Program-made: the position numbers and the translations under genes
The notes under the pieces: model-generated
The model's input: the letters and a program-made list of their open reading frames with translations, nothing else
The model's database searches: none
What the model was told of the DNA's origin: nothing
NCBI GenBank assembly: GCA_014762635.1
Contig: JABURR010000042.1
Span: 38,014 to 102,013, forward strand
DNA from: Paracoccaceae bacterium
GTDB taxonomy: Bacteria > Pseudomonadota > Alphaproteobacteria > Rhodobacterales > Rhodobacteraceae
Length of the DNA: 64,000 nt
Direction of reading: 5' to 3'
Shown: piece by piece, positions 16,830 to 25,098 of the stretch
Position numbering within the stretch: position 1 is the first letter of the stretch
How the letters are laid out: every line of letters starts with the position of its first letter

Positions 16830-17921
16830 TCAGTTTCTTATGGTTTGCAGGAACCAGCTATCCGGCACCTCGTGGCCCAGCCCTTTTGCCACGGCGGCCT
16901 CAAAGGCGCGCCCGGCCACGGCGTAGAATTGCGCGCCTTGCAGGTTCCCCCGCTCCGACCAGGTGATCTGCTCGTCCGAGGTCCGCCCCGGGCGGCAGCC
17001 TTCGTGCAGGTCTTTCAGCGTCACCCGCTTTTCCGGCAGCATGACCCCGTGCGCGCGCTTCTTCTTGCGCGGCTGACCACCTTGCACGCGCCAACTCAGG
17101 TATTCGTCGTCGAACTGAATGTCCTCAAGGCCCTCGGGCGCGGGCGCATCGCCGAAGCGCAGGTAGACGTCCACACGCTCCATCGTGCGGGCATCGGGCA
17201 GGCCGCCGCCTCCGATATTGACCACATGGGTTCCGGGCTCCAGCAGATCGCCATTCAGCACCGGCTGGGCTGCATCGGTCAGTGAGGCCACGATATCGGC
17301 CCCGCGATAGACCTGCTCGGGCGCATCGCAGACCTGAACGTCGATCCCGTATCGCTCCGCTATCCGGGCGCCAAAGGCGTCACGGTTTGCCTTGGTCGGG
17401 CTGTAGACTTGGAGTTTGCGGATATTTCGCGCCAGGCAGAAGGACAGCATATGCGTCTCGGCCATCCCGCCCGAGCCGAGCATCCCCACCACCTCGGCCT
17501 CCTTGCGAGCCATATGCTTGACGCCAAGGCCACCGTCCCCGCCTACCCGCATGTGTTGCAGGACGCCGTCATTGATCAGCGCCAGCGGTTCGCCGGTTTC
17601 CACGCTGGTCAGGAAGATCAGCCCACAAAACAGCCCGGGCTGCTTGCAGTATTTCTCTTGCGTGCGGGTGCCGTCGTCCGCGGTCTGGTAATAGAGCACG
17701 TCGGATTTCATCCGGATCGCGAAATACCCATCGGCCGAGCCGCCTTCCATGGTGCCCCAGCGATATTCGCGGTCGGGATCGCTGGTGGGGATCGAGATGT
17801 CGATCCTCGGGCGACAGACGGCCCGTCCCCGCGCGATGTTCAGATAGGATGTCTCCAGCGCGTCCATGGTCATTTCCATGGTCAGCACCTTTGAAATCGT
17901 CTCGTTGTCGAGGATCAGCAA
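16830..17921 (-). CDS. ornithine cyclodeaminase/mu-crystallin-family protein (paralogue 1)
   Basis: A 363-aa NAD(P)-binding protein of the OCD/mu-crystallin family. The signature region LINDGVLQHMRVGGDGGLGVKH and the dinucleotide loop GMLGSGGMAETH are clear, followed by VYSPTKANRDAF. Family members include ornithine cyclodeaminase, ketimine reductases and tauropine-type dehydrogenases. It is 13 bp downstream of tctB1 and is closely related to the protein at 59144, which likewise sits beside a Tct system. The repeated pairing with TTT transporters suggests both act on the imported compound; the reaction is unknown. Confidence 0.82.
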   Translation of the reverse strand: MLILDNETISKVLTMEMTMDALETSYLNIARGRAVCRPRIDISIPTSDPDREYRWGTMEGGSADGYFAIRMKSDVLYYQTADDGTRTQEKYCKQPGLFCGLIFLTSVETGEPLALINDGVLQHMRVGGDGGLGVKHMARKEAEVVGMLGSGGMAETHMLSFCLARNIRKLQVYSPTKANRDAFGARIAERYGIDVQVCDAPEQVYRGADIVASLTDAAQPVLNGDLLEPGTHVVNIGGGGLPDARTMERVDVYLRFGDAPAPEGLEDIQFDDEYLSWRVQGGQPRKKKRAHGVMLPEKRVTLKDLHEGCRPGRTSDEQITWSERGNLQGAQFYAVAGRAFEAAVAKGLGHEVPDSWFLQTIRN

Positions 17922-17934
17922 CGTCTCGCGCCCC

Positions 17935-18399
17935 CTAGAGGAGCCATTCGAGGAAGAACCCCTGGAACAACGAAAGCTCCAACAGCCAGATGAACATCCC
18001 GTACATCACGGCAAAGGTTCCACCGGCGGCAAACAGGGCATTCTGCCAACTGTCCCGGCTCGAGAATCGCACGAATGCCCCCACGATGACCGGGCCGCCA
18101 AGGATGAAGCCGAAACACAGCAGGATGACTGTGAAAAGCCCCAGCCACAGAAAGGCCTGTGCTTCCGATTGACCGTCTTCGCCCTGATCCTGCGCGGCCT
18201 GCGCCCCTTGCCTGGCCACATCTTCGGGCTTGCGCCTGAGATCAATCACCAGCTGCGCGGCACAGAGAATGGCGCCCGGCACGCCGATCAGAAGCGGCAT
18301 GAAGCGCGCCTTGGTGGGCAGGTCCAATGCCAGAAGACTTGCCCCGGCAAAGATGACCAACATGACCATGGTGGTCGCAGTGCGGCCGTCAAACGTCAT
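17935..18399 (-). CDS. TTT transporter small membrane subunit TctB (system 1)
   Basis: A 154-aa integral membrane protein with four predicted transmembrane segments: two N-terminal hairpin helices, a charged cytosolic stretch (about residues 57-82) and two long C-terminal helices. This is the TctB layout. Its ATG overlaps the tctA1 stop by 11 bp. TctB pairs with the large TctA subunit for sodium- or proton-driven uptake of carboxylates handed over by TctC. The only TctC in this part of the island is the unusual fusion at 22335. Confidence 0.82.
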   Translation of the reverse strand: MTFDGRTATTMVMLVIFAGASLLALDLPTKARFMPLLIGVPGAILCAAQLVIDLRRKPEDVARQGAQAAQDQGEDGQSEAQAFLWLGLFTVILLCFGFILGGPVIVGAFVRFSSRDSWQNALFAAGGTFAVMYGMFIWLLELSLFQGFFLEWLL

Positions 18400-19894
18400 A
18401 ATGGATCCCCTTGCCCCGCGGCGCCGTGCGCTGCCGCCAGATGTATGTTCCGATGGTCAGAACAATCAGCGCGATCAGAACCAGCGAGAGCGGTCGCAGG
18501 AAGAATGTCGGCCCCCAAATTGCCAGCGCCTTATGGATGGAGTCCTCGGCAATCGCGCCAAGGACCAGCCCGATCACGAAAGGCGGACGCGGCCAGCCAT
18601 ATTTCTTGAGGAAATAGCCAAGGATGCCGATCATGACGAGCAGCACCATGTTCTCCCACGCCGCCTCGGAAAGGTAGGCTCCCAGGAAGGCAAGCACCAG
18701 GACGAACGGGATCAGCAGCGTCCCACGCACGAAGACCAGCAACGAAAAAGCGGGCGCCATGGCCAGAAACACGAAGACCGACAGGATATTGGCCAACGCC
18801 AACGCCCAGATCAACGACCAGACAAGATCCATTCCTGTAAGCGCGATATGGGGCCCCGGCTGGATTCCCAGCATGACGAAAGCCCCGATAAGGATTGCCA
18901 TCCCCGAAGAACCGGGAACCCCGAAGAACAGAGTAGGCAGCAGCGATCCGCCTTCCTTGGAGTTGTTTGCGGTCTCGGGCGCGATAACGCCGCGCACATC
19001 GCCCTTGCCGAAGTTCTCGGGGTTCTTGCAGGTCTGAACCGCGTGCCCATAGCAAAGCCACGAGGCCGCATCCCCTCCCAGGCCCGGGATCGCACCGATG
19101 GCCGCCCCGATGATCGAGGTCCTTAGCGTCAGCCACCAGTTACGGAAGACATCCAGTATGCCCTCGATGACCTGGCGCAGATCGTAGCGTGCCATCTTGC
19201 CAGAGACCTCGGCAATCGAGCCTCCCTTGACCCCAAGCGCCAGCATCTCGGGCAACGCGAAGAGTCCGAGGACCGCTGCGACGACGCTGACCCCCTCCCA
19301 CAAGAAGAGTTGGTCAAAGGTGAAACGCTGCGATCCCGTATGCGGGTCGAGCCCCACCAGCGACACCATGATCCCCAGAAGGCCAACCGTGACGCCCTTC
19401 ATGAGGCTGCGCCCCGAAAGCATGGCGATGAAGGTGATCCCGAAGATCGCCAGCAGGAAGAACTCGGCCGGGCTGAAGGCCAGAACGACGGGCTTGAGCA
19501 CGGGCAGCATGGCGGCAAGGAATAGCGCGCCGATCACCCCCCCGATCCCGGATGCCCCGAGCGAGGCGCCAAGCGCCCGCCCAGCCTCGCCCCTTTGAGC
19601 CATGGGATAACCGTCGACGATAGTCGCGGCGTCAGGCCCGGTTCCCGGGACCCCGAACAGGATCGACGGGATAGACCCGCCCGTGTGGACGACAGCGTGC
19701 ATGGACAACAGGAAGACGGCACCGGGCAGCGGTTCCATCCCGAAAACGAAGGGGATGAGCAGTACGATCCCCAGTTTGCCGCCCAACCCCGGAACCGCGC
19801 CAAAAAACATCCCGATCGGGATAGCAAGCAGGATGAGTCCCATCAAATATGGGGATGTGACGATATTGATCAGCGGCGAAAAGATGGCTTCCAT
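18389..19894 (-). CDS. TTT transporter large membrane subunit TctA (system 1)
   Basis: A 501-aa multi-spanning protein of the TctA family. The repeated signatures GAVPGLGGKLGIVLLIPF near the N-terminus and GAIPGLGGDAASWLCYGH in the middle are the family's paired glycine-rich loops; GVIAPETANNSKEGGSLLPTL and FGVPGSSGMAIL follow. The start at 19894 gives the normal family length; GGGAGGAG lies 12 nt upstream, slightly far. A longer frame extends to 20152 but overlaps the divergent dehydrogenase gene and is rejected. It is the first gene of the leftward operon ending with the AroE-like gene. Confidence 0.9.
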   Translation of the reverse strand: MEAIFSPLINIVTSPYLMGLILLAIPIGMFFGAVPGLGGKLGIVLLIPFVFGMEPLPGAVFLLSMHAVVHTGGSIPSILFGVPGTGPDAATIVDGYPMAQRGEAGRALGASLGASGIGGVIGALFLAAMLPVLKPVVLAFSPAEFFLLAIFGITFIAMLSGRSLMKGVTVGLLGIMVSLVGLDPHTGSQRFTFDQLFLWEGVSVVAAVLGLFALPEMLALGVKGGSIAEVSGKMARYDLRQVIEGILDVFRNWWLTLRTSIIGAAIGAIPGLGGDAASWLCYGHAVQTCKNPENFGKGDVRGVIAPETANNSKEGGSLLPTLFFGVPGSSGMAILIGAFVMLGIQPGPHIALTGMDLVWSLIWALALANILSVFVFLAMAPAFSLLVFVRGTLLIPFVLVLAFLGAYLSEAAWENMVLLVMIGILGYFLKKYGWPRPPFVIGLVLGAIAEDSIHKALAIWGPTFFLRPLSLVLIALIVLTIGTYIWRQRTAPRGKGIHYDV

Positions 19895-20017
19895 GCCGAA
19901 ACTGTGCTCCTCCCTCGCCGACGGACGAACCGCGACGCTCGCTGGCGGACCTTCTTGCCTGCCCGTCCAGTCACCGCAAAGTGTAGGCACAGGACCCCAA
20001 CGTGGCAATTCGATTTT

Positions 20018-20041
20018 GGACCAGCGTTCCGCATACAGGAA
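20018..20041. promoter_or_regulatory. island operator element 1 (candidate IclR site)
   Basis: GGACCAGCGTTCC followed by GCATACAGGAA fits the shared composite GGAACnnnGTTCC-N2-ATA-N3-GAA. It lies between the divergent tctA1 (start 19894) and dehydrogenase (start 20121) genes. Confidence 0.6.
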
Positions 20042-20120
20042 ATCCGGGAACGGTCCGATTGAACGAACGCCAACGGCATTGTCATCTTGATCAACAGCGC
20101 TGACAGGAGGAGACATCGCC

Positions 20121-20987
20121 GTGAAAGTCGGGTTCGTAGGCGTGGGCGCCATGGGCGCCGCGATGGCCGGTCATGTGGTTCGCGCCAATCACGAGGTCAT
20201 GGCATTCGACACCGACACCGAGGCACTGTCCGCTGCCGCCATAGGTGACGTTCAGGCCGCGTCGGATTTGGGCGAGATTGCGCGGTTCTCGCAAATCGTG
20301 ATCGTCATGGTCGCCTCCGACGATCAAAGCCGAACCGTGACCCACGCGCTACTCGATGCGGGTATCGCTTCAGGATCAACCATTGTCGTCACCGCCACCA
20401 ACCACCCGAAAACGATGATCGAACTCGCGCGTGACTGCGCGGTGAAGGGCGTCGATTTCGTGGATGCCCCGGTTTGCTATGGCCTGCAGGGCGCGAAGAA
20501 CGGAAACCTCATCTCACTTTGCGGCGGGGCGCCGGACGTTGTCGAACGGGTTGCGCCAATCCTCGAATGCTACAGCCGCAGCGTCGAGCATCTGGGCGAC
20601 CATGGCTGCGGCCAATTGGGCAAGACCTGCAACAACATGATGCATTGGGCAGCCTGTGTAGCCAACTACGAGGTTCTGGCATTGGCCAAGGCCTGCGGGA
20701 TCGACGCCCAGTCCATGCGGGAAACCCTTCTGAAATGCCCCGCCCGGAACACCACGCTCGAGCGTTGGGATACGACCCGGTTCACATGGCACCAGAAGGA
20801 CATGGACGTCGCCTTGGAACTGAGCCAGCAGGCGGGCCTCGCCCTGCCCCTCTTCGGCGCCGTGGATCAGCTGGTTAAACGTCTGGGCCCCGACCGTGTG
20901 CGCGAACTGCTCCACGAGGAGAATGCCGAATACCTTGGCCTTCCAATCCCGGTCAGACCCTTGGCCGAGGTCGCGGGCCAAGACTGA
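20121..20987 (+). CDS. 3-hydroxyisobutyrate/6-phosphogluconate dehydrogenase-family oxidoreductase
   Basis: A 288-aa NAD(P)-dependent beta-hydroxyacid dehydrogenase. The Rossmann motif GFVGVGAMGAAMAGHVV is at residues 4-20. The substrate block FVDAPVCYGLQGAKNGNLISLCGG lies near residues 114-137, and the catalytic Lys is in GCGQLGKTCNNMMH. Family members oxidise short beta-hydroxyacids (3-hydroxyisobutyrate, tartronate semialdehyde). The GTG start is preceded by AGGAGGAG. It is divergent from tctA1 and upstream of the cupin pair; a 91-bp gap containing another operator separates it from the first cupin. Confidence 0.85.
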   Translation: MKVGFVGVGAMGAAMAGHVVRANHEVMAFDTDTEALSAAAIGDVQAASDLGEIARFSQIVIVMVASDDQSRTVTHALLDAGIASGSTIVVTATNHPKTMIELARDCAVKGVDFVDAPVCYGLQGAKNGNLISLCGGAPDVVERVAPILECYSRSVEHLGDHGCGQLGKTCNNMMHWAACVANYEVLALAKACGIDAQSMRETLLKCPARNTTLERWDTTRFTWHQKDMDVALELSQQAGLALPLFGAVDQLVKRLGPDRVRELLHEENAEYLGLPIPVRPLAEVAGQD

Positions 20988-20993
20988 CACCCG

Positions 20994-21017
20994 TTTTTCT
21001 ATACGGAACGCTGTGCC
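20994..21017. promoter_or_regulatory. island operator element 2 (candidate IclR site)
   Basis: On the minus strand this reads GGCACAGCGTTCC then GTATAGAAAAA, matching the shared composite. It ends 61 bp before the first cupin of pair 1 and differs from element 1 at few positions. Confidence 0.6.
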
Positions 21018-21078
21018 GTTGACGGGAAAAGGGGTGGTTTGTACTCTTTTTTAGTTTCGTGAACAGGGAGGAACGCGA

Positions 21079-21657
21079 ATGTCAGAAACCTCCGATTCCG
21101 GCGCCGGCGTCGGCCACAACAGCGAAAAGCGGGAAAAGGTCGTTTGGGAGCGCTGGACCAAGAAGCGCACCTTTGTCCGCGCGCTTGAGGGCACCTACGG
21201 GCAGCTGAAGGAAGAACTCTACAACCAGCCGCGCGTTTATCGCACCAGCGACATGAAGTGGAAAGGCGGGCCCCAGAACTTCGGCAAGAAGGTCATCAAC
21301 CCGCAGGCCAACCGCATCGCCCAGTCGATCGAGGCGCACGTGGATGCCTTCGCCCCCAAGGGCTATGGCCAGATCCACGGCCACATGAACTCGGCCGTCT
21401 TCTTCGTGTTGAAGGGCAAGGGCCACGACATCCACGATGGCCGCAAGCTGCCGTGGGAAGCTGGCGACGCGCTGATCGTGGAAAACGCTTGCGTGCACCA
21501 ACACCTCAACGACAGTGACGATGAGACCTTCGTACTGGTGCTGAAGGCGAAACCTCTCTTCCTGTTCATGCACATGATCTTCCAGAAGATGGTGGAATTC
21601 CCGCCCGAAGATCCGGTTCCCGGACACGAAGATTACGCGCCCCCGGCCAGCCTGTGA
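21079..21657 (+). CDS. cupin-domain protein, pair 1 first member
   Basis: A 192-aa single-domain cupin. Motif 1 reads IHGHMNSAVFFVLKG, where the usual metal-ligand Glu after HxH is missing; motif 2 is ENACVHQHLN. Residues 33-45 (RALEGTYGQLKEE) and the tail LVLKAKPLFLFMHMIFQKMVE match the pair 2 protein at 46059 block for block, so the two are paralogues. In pair 2 the Glu is present. It is 10 bp upstream of a second cupin and probably co-transcribed with tctC1. Enzymatic (dioxygenase/isomerase) and non-catalytic partner roles are both possible; the reaction is unknown. Confidence 0.8.
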   Translation: MSETSDSGAGVGHNSEKREKVVWERWTKKRTFVRALEGTYGQLKEELYNQPRVYRTSDMKWKGGPQNFGKKVINPQANRIAQSIEAHVDAFAPKGYGQIHGHMNSAVFFVLKGKGHDIHDGRKLPWEAGDALIVENACVHQHLNDSDDETFVLVLKAKPLFLFMHMIFQKMVEFPPEDPVPGHEDYAPPASL

Positions 21658-21667
21658 GGAAGATGGT

Positions 21668-22264
21668 ATGAGTATCGATCCGACAACCTTTGCCGACGCC
21701 ATCGAACGTCAGCGCGCCAAGTCGGGCGCGCCGGAAGTCTCGTTCTACAAGGAGGCGCTGGAGGAGTCGCAGAAGTTCCGCAAGGAATACGACGACCGCG
21801 TCAACGTGGTGAAATGGGACACGATGCCCATGGAGCGGTCGGCTGACGGCCTCATCAAGCACATCATCAACGAGCGGATGGACACCAAGGAGTGCTGCAT
21901 CGACATCTACATGCAGTTCATCGAGGCGGGCAAAGCCACCGGCACCAGCCGCCACCTCTCCGAGGAAATCGCCTTCGTGATCGAAGGGACCGGCCACGAC
22001 CTGCATTATGACGTGCATTTCGAGTGCAAGACCGCCTTCGAATGGACCTGGGACACCACGCCCAAGAAATACGAATGGGGTCCGGGCGATTTCATCTACG
22101 TCCCGCCCTACGTGGCCCACAAGCGCGTGAACACCTCGGAAATCGAAGCACGCGTGGTGGTTTGCAACAGCCGTGTCATGAAGGCCATCGGCCTCGACTG
22201 GTTCGACCAACTCGAGCCAGCCGAGGGCTTCGAGGACGTCTGGGTTCCCCCGGCAGACGAATAA
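21668..22264 (+). CDS. cupin-domain protein, pair 1 second member, degenerate metal motif
   Basis: A 198-aa cupin paralogous to the protein at 45454: GLIKHIINERMDTKECCIDIYMQF aligns with that protein's GLLKHLINESMNTRMETVDAYMQ block. Its first cupin motif reads TSRHLSEEIAFVIEG, so the first His of HxH is Ser. Its second motif is PPYVAHKRVN instead of the IHQHFN found in pair 2. Metal binding is therefore doubtful, and it may be a regulatory or structural partner of the 21079 cupin. It lies between that cupin and tctC1. Confidence 0.8.
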   Translation: MSIDPTTFADAIERQRAKSGAPEVSFYKEALEESQKFRKEYDDRVNVVKWDTMPMERSADGLIKHIINERMDTKECCIDIYMQFIEAGKATGTSRHLSEEIAFVIEGTGHDLHYDVHFECKTAFEWTWDTTPKKYEWGPGDFIYVPPYVAHKRVNTSEIEARVVVCNSRVMKAIGLDWFDQLEPAEGFEDVWVPPADE

Positions 22265-22334
22265 CCGGGGCGAAGAACGGGTGATCCGGCCGCAAAGAGC
22301 CGGGCGCCCGATGTTCATCAAGGGAGTAAAGCCA

Positions 22335-23792
22335 ATGAAAAAGACACTTGGCGCGGTGACACTCGCCTGTCTGACCGCCCTGCCCGCCTGGGCAGAGGGG
22401 TTCTACGAAGGCAAGACCGTCACCTATATCATCGCCACCAACCCGGGCGGCAACTACGACGCCTACGGGCGCCTGATCGGCCGCCACCTGGAAGAGCATC
22501 TTGGCGCCGACAAGGTGATCTTCAAGAACCTGCCCGGAGCGGGCCATATCATCGGGGCCAACACGCTATATGCATCCAAGCCCGACGGGCTGACGATAGG
22601 GACCTTCAACACCGGCCTGATCTACGCGCAGATCCTGCAACGCGAAGGCATCCAGTTCGACCTGAACGAATTCAGCTGGATCGGAAAGGCCGCCGCGGAC
22701 CCGCGCGTGATGGTTCTGTCGAACAACTCGGGGCTCGGAAGCTTCGAAGATCTTGCGGCCAGTCAAAACAAGGTCCTGTTCGCGGCCTCCGGCGTGGGCT
22801 CGGCTTCGTTCACCGAAACCAAGATGCTGGCAGACGGCCTGGACCTGAACATCGAGATGATCCCCGGCTACCAGGGCAACGAGGGCGAAATGGCCATGCT
22901 GCGCGGCGAGGTCGTGGGCCAGGTCGGTTCGCTGAGCTCGCTCCAGCCGTTCATCGACGCGGGGAACGGGTTTCTTGCCATTGGGATCGGTGGCGACGTG
23001 CAACCCGCAGCCATCGCTTTCGCGACCACGGACAAGGGCAAATCCATCGTCAACCTTATCGCGGCGATGTCGACCCTGGGCCGCCTGACGGCGGCGCCTC
23101 CGGGCGTGCCGGAAGATCGTCTGGCCGAACTGCGTGATGCCTACATGGCCGTCATGACCGATCCGGACTTCCTTGCCGAAGCCGAAAAACTGGGCCTGCC
23201 GATCGAACCCTCCCCCGGCGACCAGGTTGATGCAATGGTCGAAGCCGCGCTGAACCAAAGCCCTGACACCGTTGCGATCATCTCGGCAGCCTTGTCGGTC
23301 GAAATCCCCACGATCAAGGTCACGACCGACATTCTTGCTCTCGAGGATCGAAACAAGGTCGTCACCTTCATGTCGGGCGATCAAAAGGTCTCGGGCGAGA
23401 TTTCGGGGTCGCGGACTGCGGTCAGCCTCAACGGCGCCGAGGCCGAACGCGGCGACCTTGCTGTCGGAATGCACTGCGAGATCGAATACGATCCGAACAG
23501 CGACGTGAACGAGTTCAAGATGATCTCCTGCTCGGGTGAGGCCATGGCCGCAGCCGCGACGATGATGATGATCTCCAGCAAGATTATCGGCCTCGAAGAT
23601 CGCAACAAGATCGTGACCTTCATGGCTGACGGTGCCGAAACCGTCGGCGAAGTCTCAGGTTCTCGCACGACGGTCACGGTGAACGGCAACGCGGCCGAGC
23701 GTGGTGATCTCGCAGCGGGCATGACCTGCGAGTTCGGCTACGAGGCCGCCGAAGAGATCGAGTTCAAGACCGTTTCCTGCACATCGAACTGA
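22335..23792 (+). CDS. TctC-family periplasmic binding protein fused to a duplicated C-terminal domain (system 1)
   Basis: A 485-aa secreted protein. The signal peptide (residues 1-20, LPAWA) is followed by a TctC/Bug-type binding domain over about residues 21-320 (TNPGGNYDAYGRLIGRHL and NLPGAGHIIGANTLY blocks). Normal TctC proteins end near here at 310-330 residues. This one adds two copies of an about 75-residue module, starting near 328 and 412 with an 84-residue offset. Each copy carries LEDRNK-x-VTFM, GE-x-SGSRT, AERGDL and EFK-x3-SC with paired Cys. I do not recognise the module; it looks like a small beta-rich domain. A strong terminator follows. The ligand is presumably the island's substrate. 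Confidence 0.85.
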   Translation: MKKTLGAVTLACLTALPAWAEGFYEGKTVTYIIATNPGGNYDAYGRLIGRHLEEHLGADKVIFKNLPGAGHIIGANTLYASKPDGLTIGTFNTGLIYAQILQREGIQFDLNEFSWIGKAAADPRVMVLSNNSGLGSFEDLAASQNKVLFAASGVGSASFTETKMLADGLDLNIEMIPGYQGNEGEMAMLRGEVVGQVGSLSSLQPFIDAGNGFLAIGIGGDVQPAAIAFATTDKGKSIVNLIAAMSTLGRLTAAPPGVPEDRLAELRDAYMAVMTDPDFLAEAEKLGLPIEPSPGDQVDAMVEAALNQSPDTVAIISAALSVEIPTIKVTTDILALEDRNKVVTFMSGDQKVSGEISGSRTAVSLNGAEAERGDLAVGMHCEIEYDPNSDVNEFKMISCSGEAMAAAATMMMISSKIIGLEDRNKIVTFMADGAETVGEVSGSRTTVTVNGNAAERGDLAAGMTCEFGYEAAEEIEFKTVSCTSN

Positions 23793-23819
23793 GCGTCAGA
23801 CTCGGGACAACACACCTGC

Positions 23820-23839
23820 GGGGCGCCTTTGGGCGCCCC
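23820..23839. terminator. bidirectional terminator hairpin
   Basis: An 8-bp stem GGGGCGCC/GGCGCCCC with a TTTG loop lies between the convergent tctC1 and MFS genes, followed by TATTTCATT on the + strand. Confidence 0.8.
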
Positions 23840-23843
23840 TATT

Positions 23844-25085
23844 TCATTCCCCGGTCAGGGTCCGGATGCGCCTGAGCTGCGGGAAGCCCTTCATCCAGAG
23901 CCCCGCCACAGCCAGCGTTCCCACGGCGCCGAACGTGACCGCCGCCACCGGTCCGATCAAGGCAGCCATGGCCCCGGCGCGGAACCCGCCAAGCTCGTTC
24001 GAGGCGCCGATGAATACCTGGTTTACCGCGTTGACCCGACCTCTGAGTTCATCAGGGGTCCAAAGCTGAATGAGCGTACCGCGGATGTAGACGCTGATCA
24101 TGTCAGCCCCGCCCATCAACGCCAGCGCGATGACGGAGATCCAGACAGTCTTGGACAGGGCGAAAACCAGCGTGAAGGCCCCGAAGGCCATCACCGAGGC
24201 AAACATGATCTTGCCCGCGTGATTGGTGACAGGGCGGAAGATCAGAAGCGCCCCCACCGTGATAGCCCCCACCGCCTGAGCCGAGCGCAACAGCCCAAGG
24301 CCCGTTGGCCCCACGTCGAGTACATCGCGCGCAAAGACAGGCAACAGTGCCGTCGCCCCGCCCAGCAGAACGGCGAACAGATCGAGCGAGATCGCCCCAA
24401 GGATCACCTTCTCGGACCAGATGTATCGGAAACCGGCGCTGATCTTTTCCCAGGTTGCATAGCTCATCGCCTTACGTTGCGCCGGTTGCGGGATCGAGAT
24501 CATCAGAACGACCGCTGCCAGGAGCAGCCCGAATGTCACGCCATAGGCCGCTGGCGGCATGAGTCCATAAAGCAGCCCACCCGCGACCGGCCCGCAGATC
24601 GTGGCGAATTGCTGCGCCGAGGTGGTGATGGCGATGGCGTTGGGCAGGTCCTTCGCCGGAACCAGGTTCGGAACGATGGCTTGCCGCGCGGGGTTGTAGA
24701 ACGCTCGTGCCGCGCCAAAGAGGATCAGGAAGCCAAAGATCGGCAACGCGCTGCTGGCATCGCTCCGCGCCACGTAGAGCAGACCCGCCGCGGCCACCGC
24801 CTTGATCGCCAGGCAGACGCCAAGGATCATCCGACGCGGATAGCGGTCCGCGACGGCTCCGGTCACCAGGACCAGCAGCAGTGCGGGCATGAACTGCGAA
24901 AGCCCCACAAGGCCAAGGTCCAGCGGATCGCGGGTCAGGTCATAGACCTGCCAGCCGATGGCGACGGTTTGGATCTGCAGCGCGAAGACCGTGAAGATAT
25001 GGGCGATCCAGTACCGCAGGAAGCCGCTATGCCGGAACACGGCAAAACGCCCTTCGCCTTCCTCTTCATCAGCCTTCGCGGTCAT
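23844..25085 (-). CDS. MFS transporter (EntS/MFS_3-like exporter)
   Basis: A 413-aa, 12-helix major facilitator protein. The loop 2-3 motif GAVADRYPRR near residue 79 and a repeat-like second half (IYIRGTLIQLWTPDELRGRVNAVNQ, near 320) mark the MFS_3/EntS-like branch, mostly exporters. It is the last gene of a nine-gene leftward run beginning with the bicupin at 32335, 13 bp after the ThDP enzyme. In this setting it could export an intermediate or toxic product, or contribute uptake; its substrate is unknown. Confidence 0.85.
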   Translation of the reverse strand: MTAKADEEEGEGRFAVFRHSGFLRYWIAHIFTVFALQIQTVAIGWQVYDLTRDPLDLGLVGLSQFMPALLLVLVTGAVADRYPRRMILGVCLAIKAVAAAGLLYVARSDASSALPIFGFLILFGAARAFYNPARQAIVPNLVPAKDLPNAIAITTSAQQFATICGPVAGGLLYGLMPPAAYGVTFGLLLAAVVLMISIPQPAQRKAMSYATWEKISAGFRYIWSEKVILGAISLDLFAVLLGGATALLPVFARDVLDVGPTGLGLLRSAQAVGAITVGALLIFRPVTNHAGKIMFASVMAFGAFTLVFALSKTVWISVIALALMGGADMISVYIRGTLIQLWTPDELRGRVNAVNQVFIGASNELGGFRAGAMAALIGPVAAVTFGAVGTLAVAGLWMKGFPQLRRIRTLTGE

Positions 25086-25098
25086 TTCGCGCCTTCCC

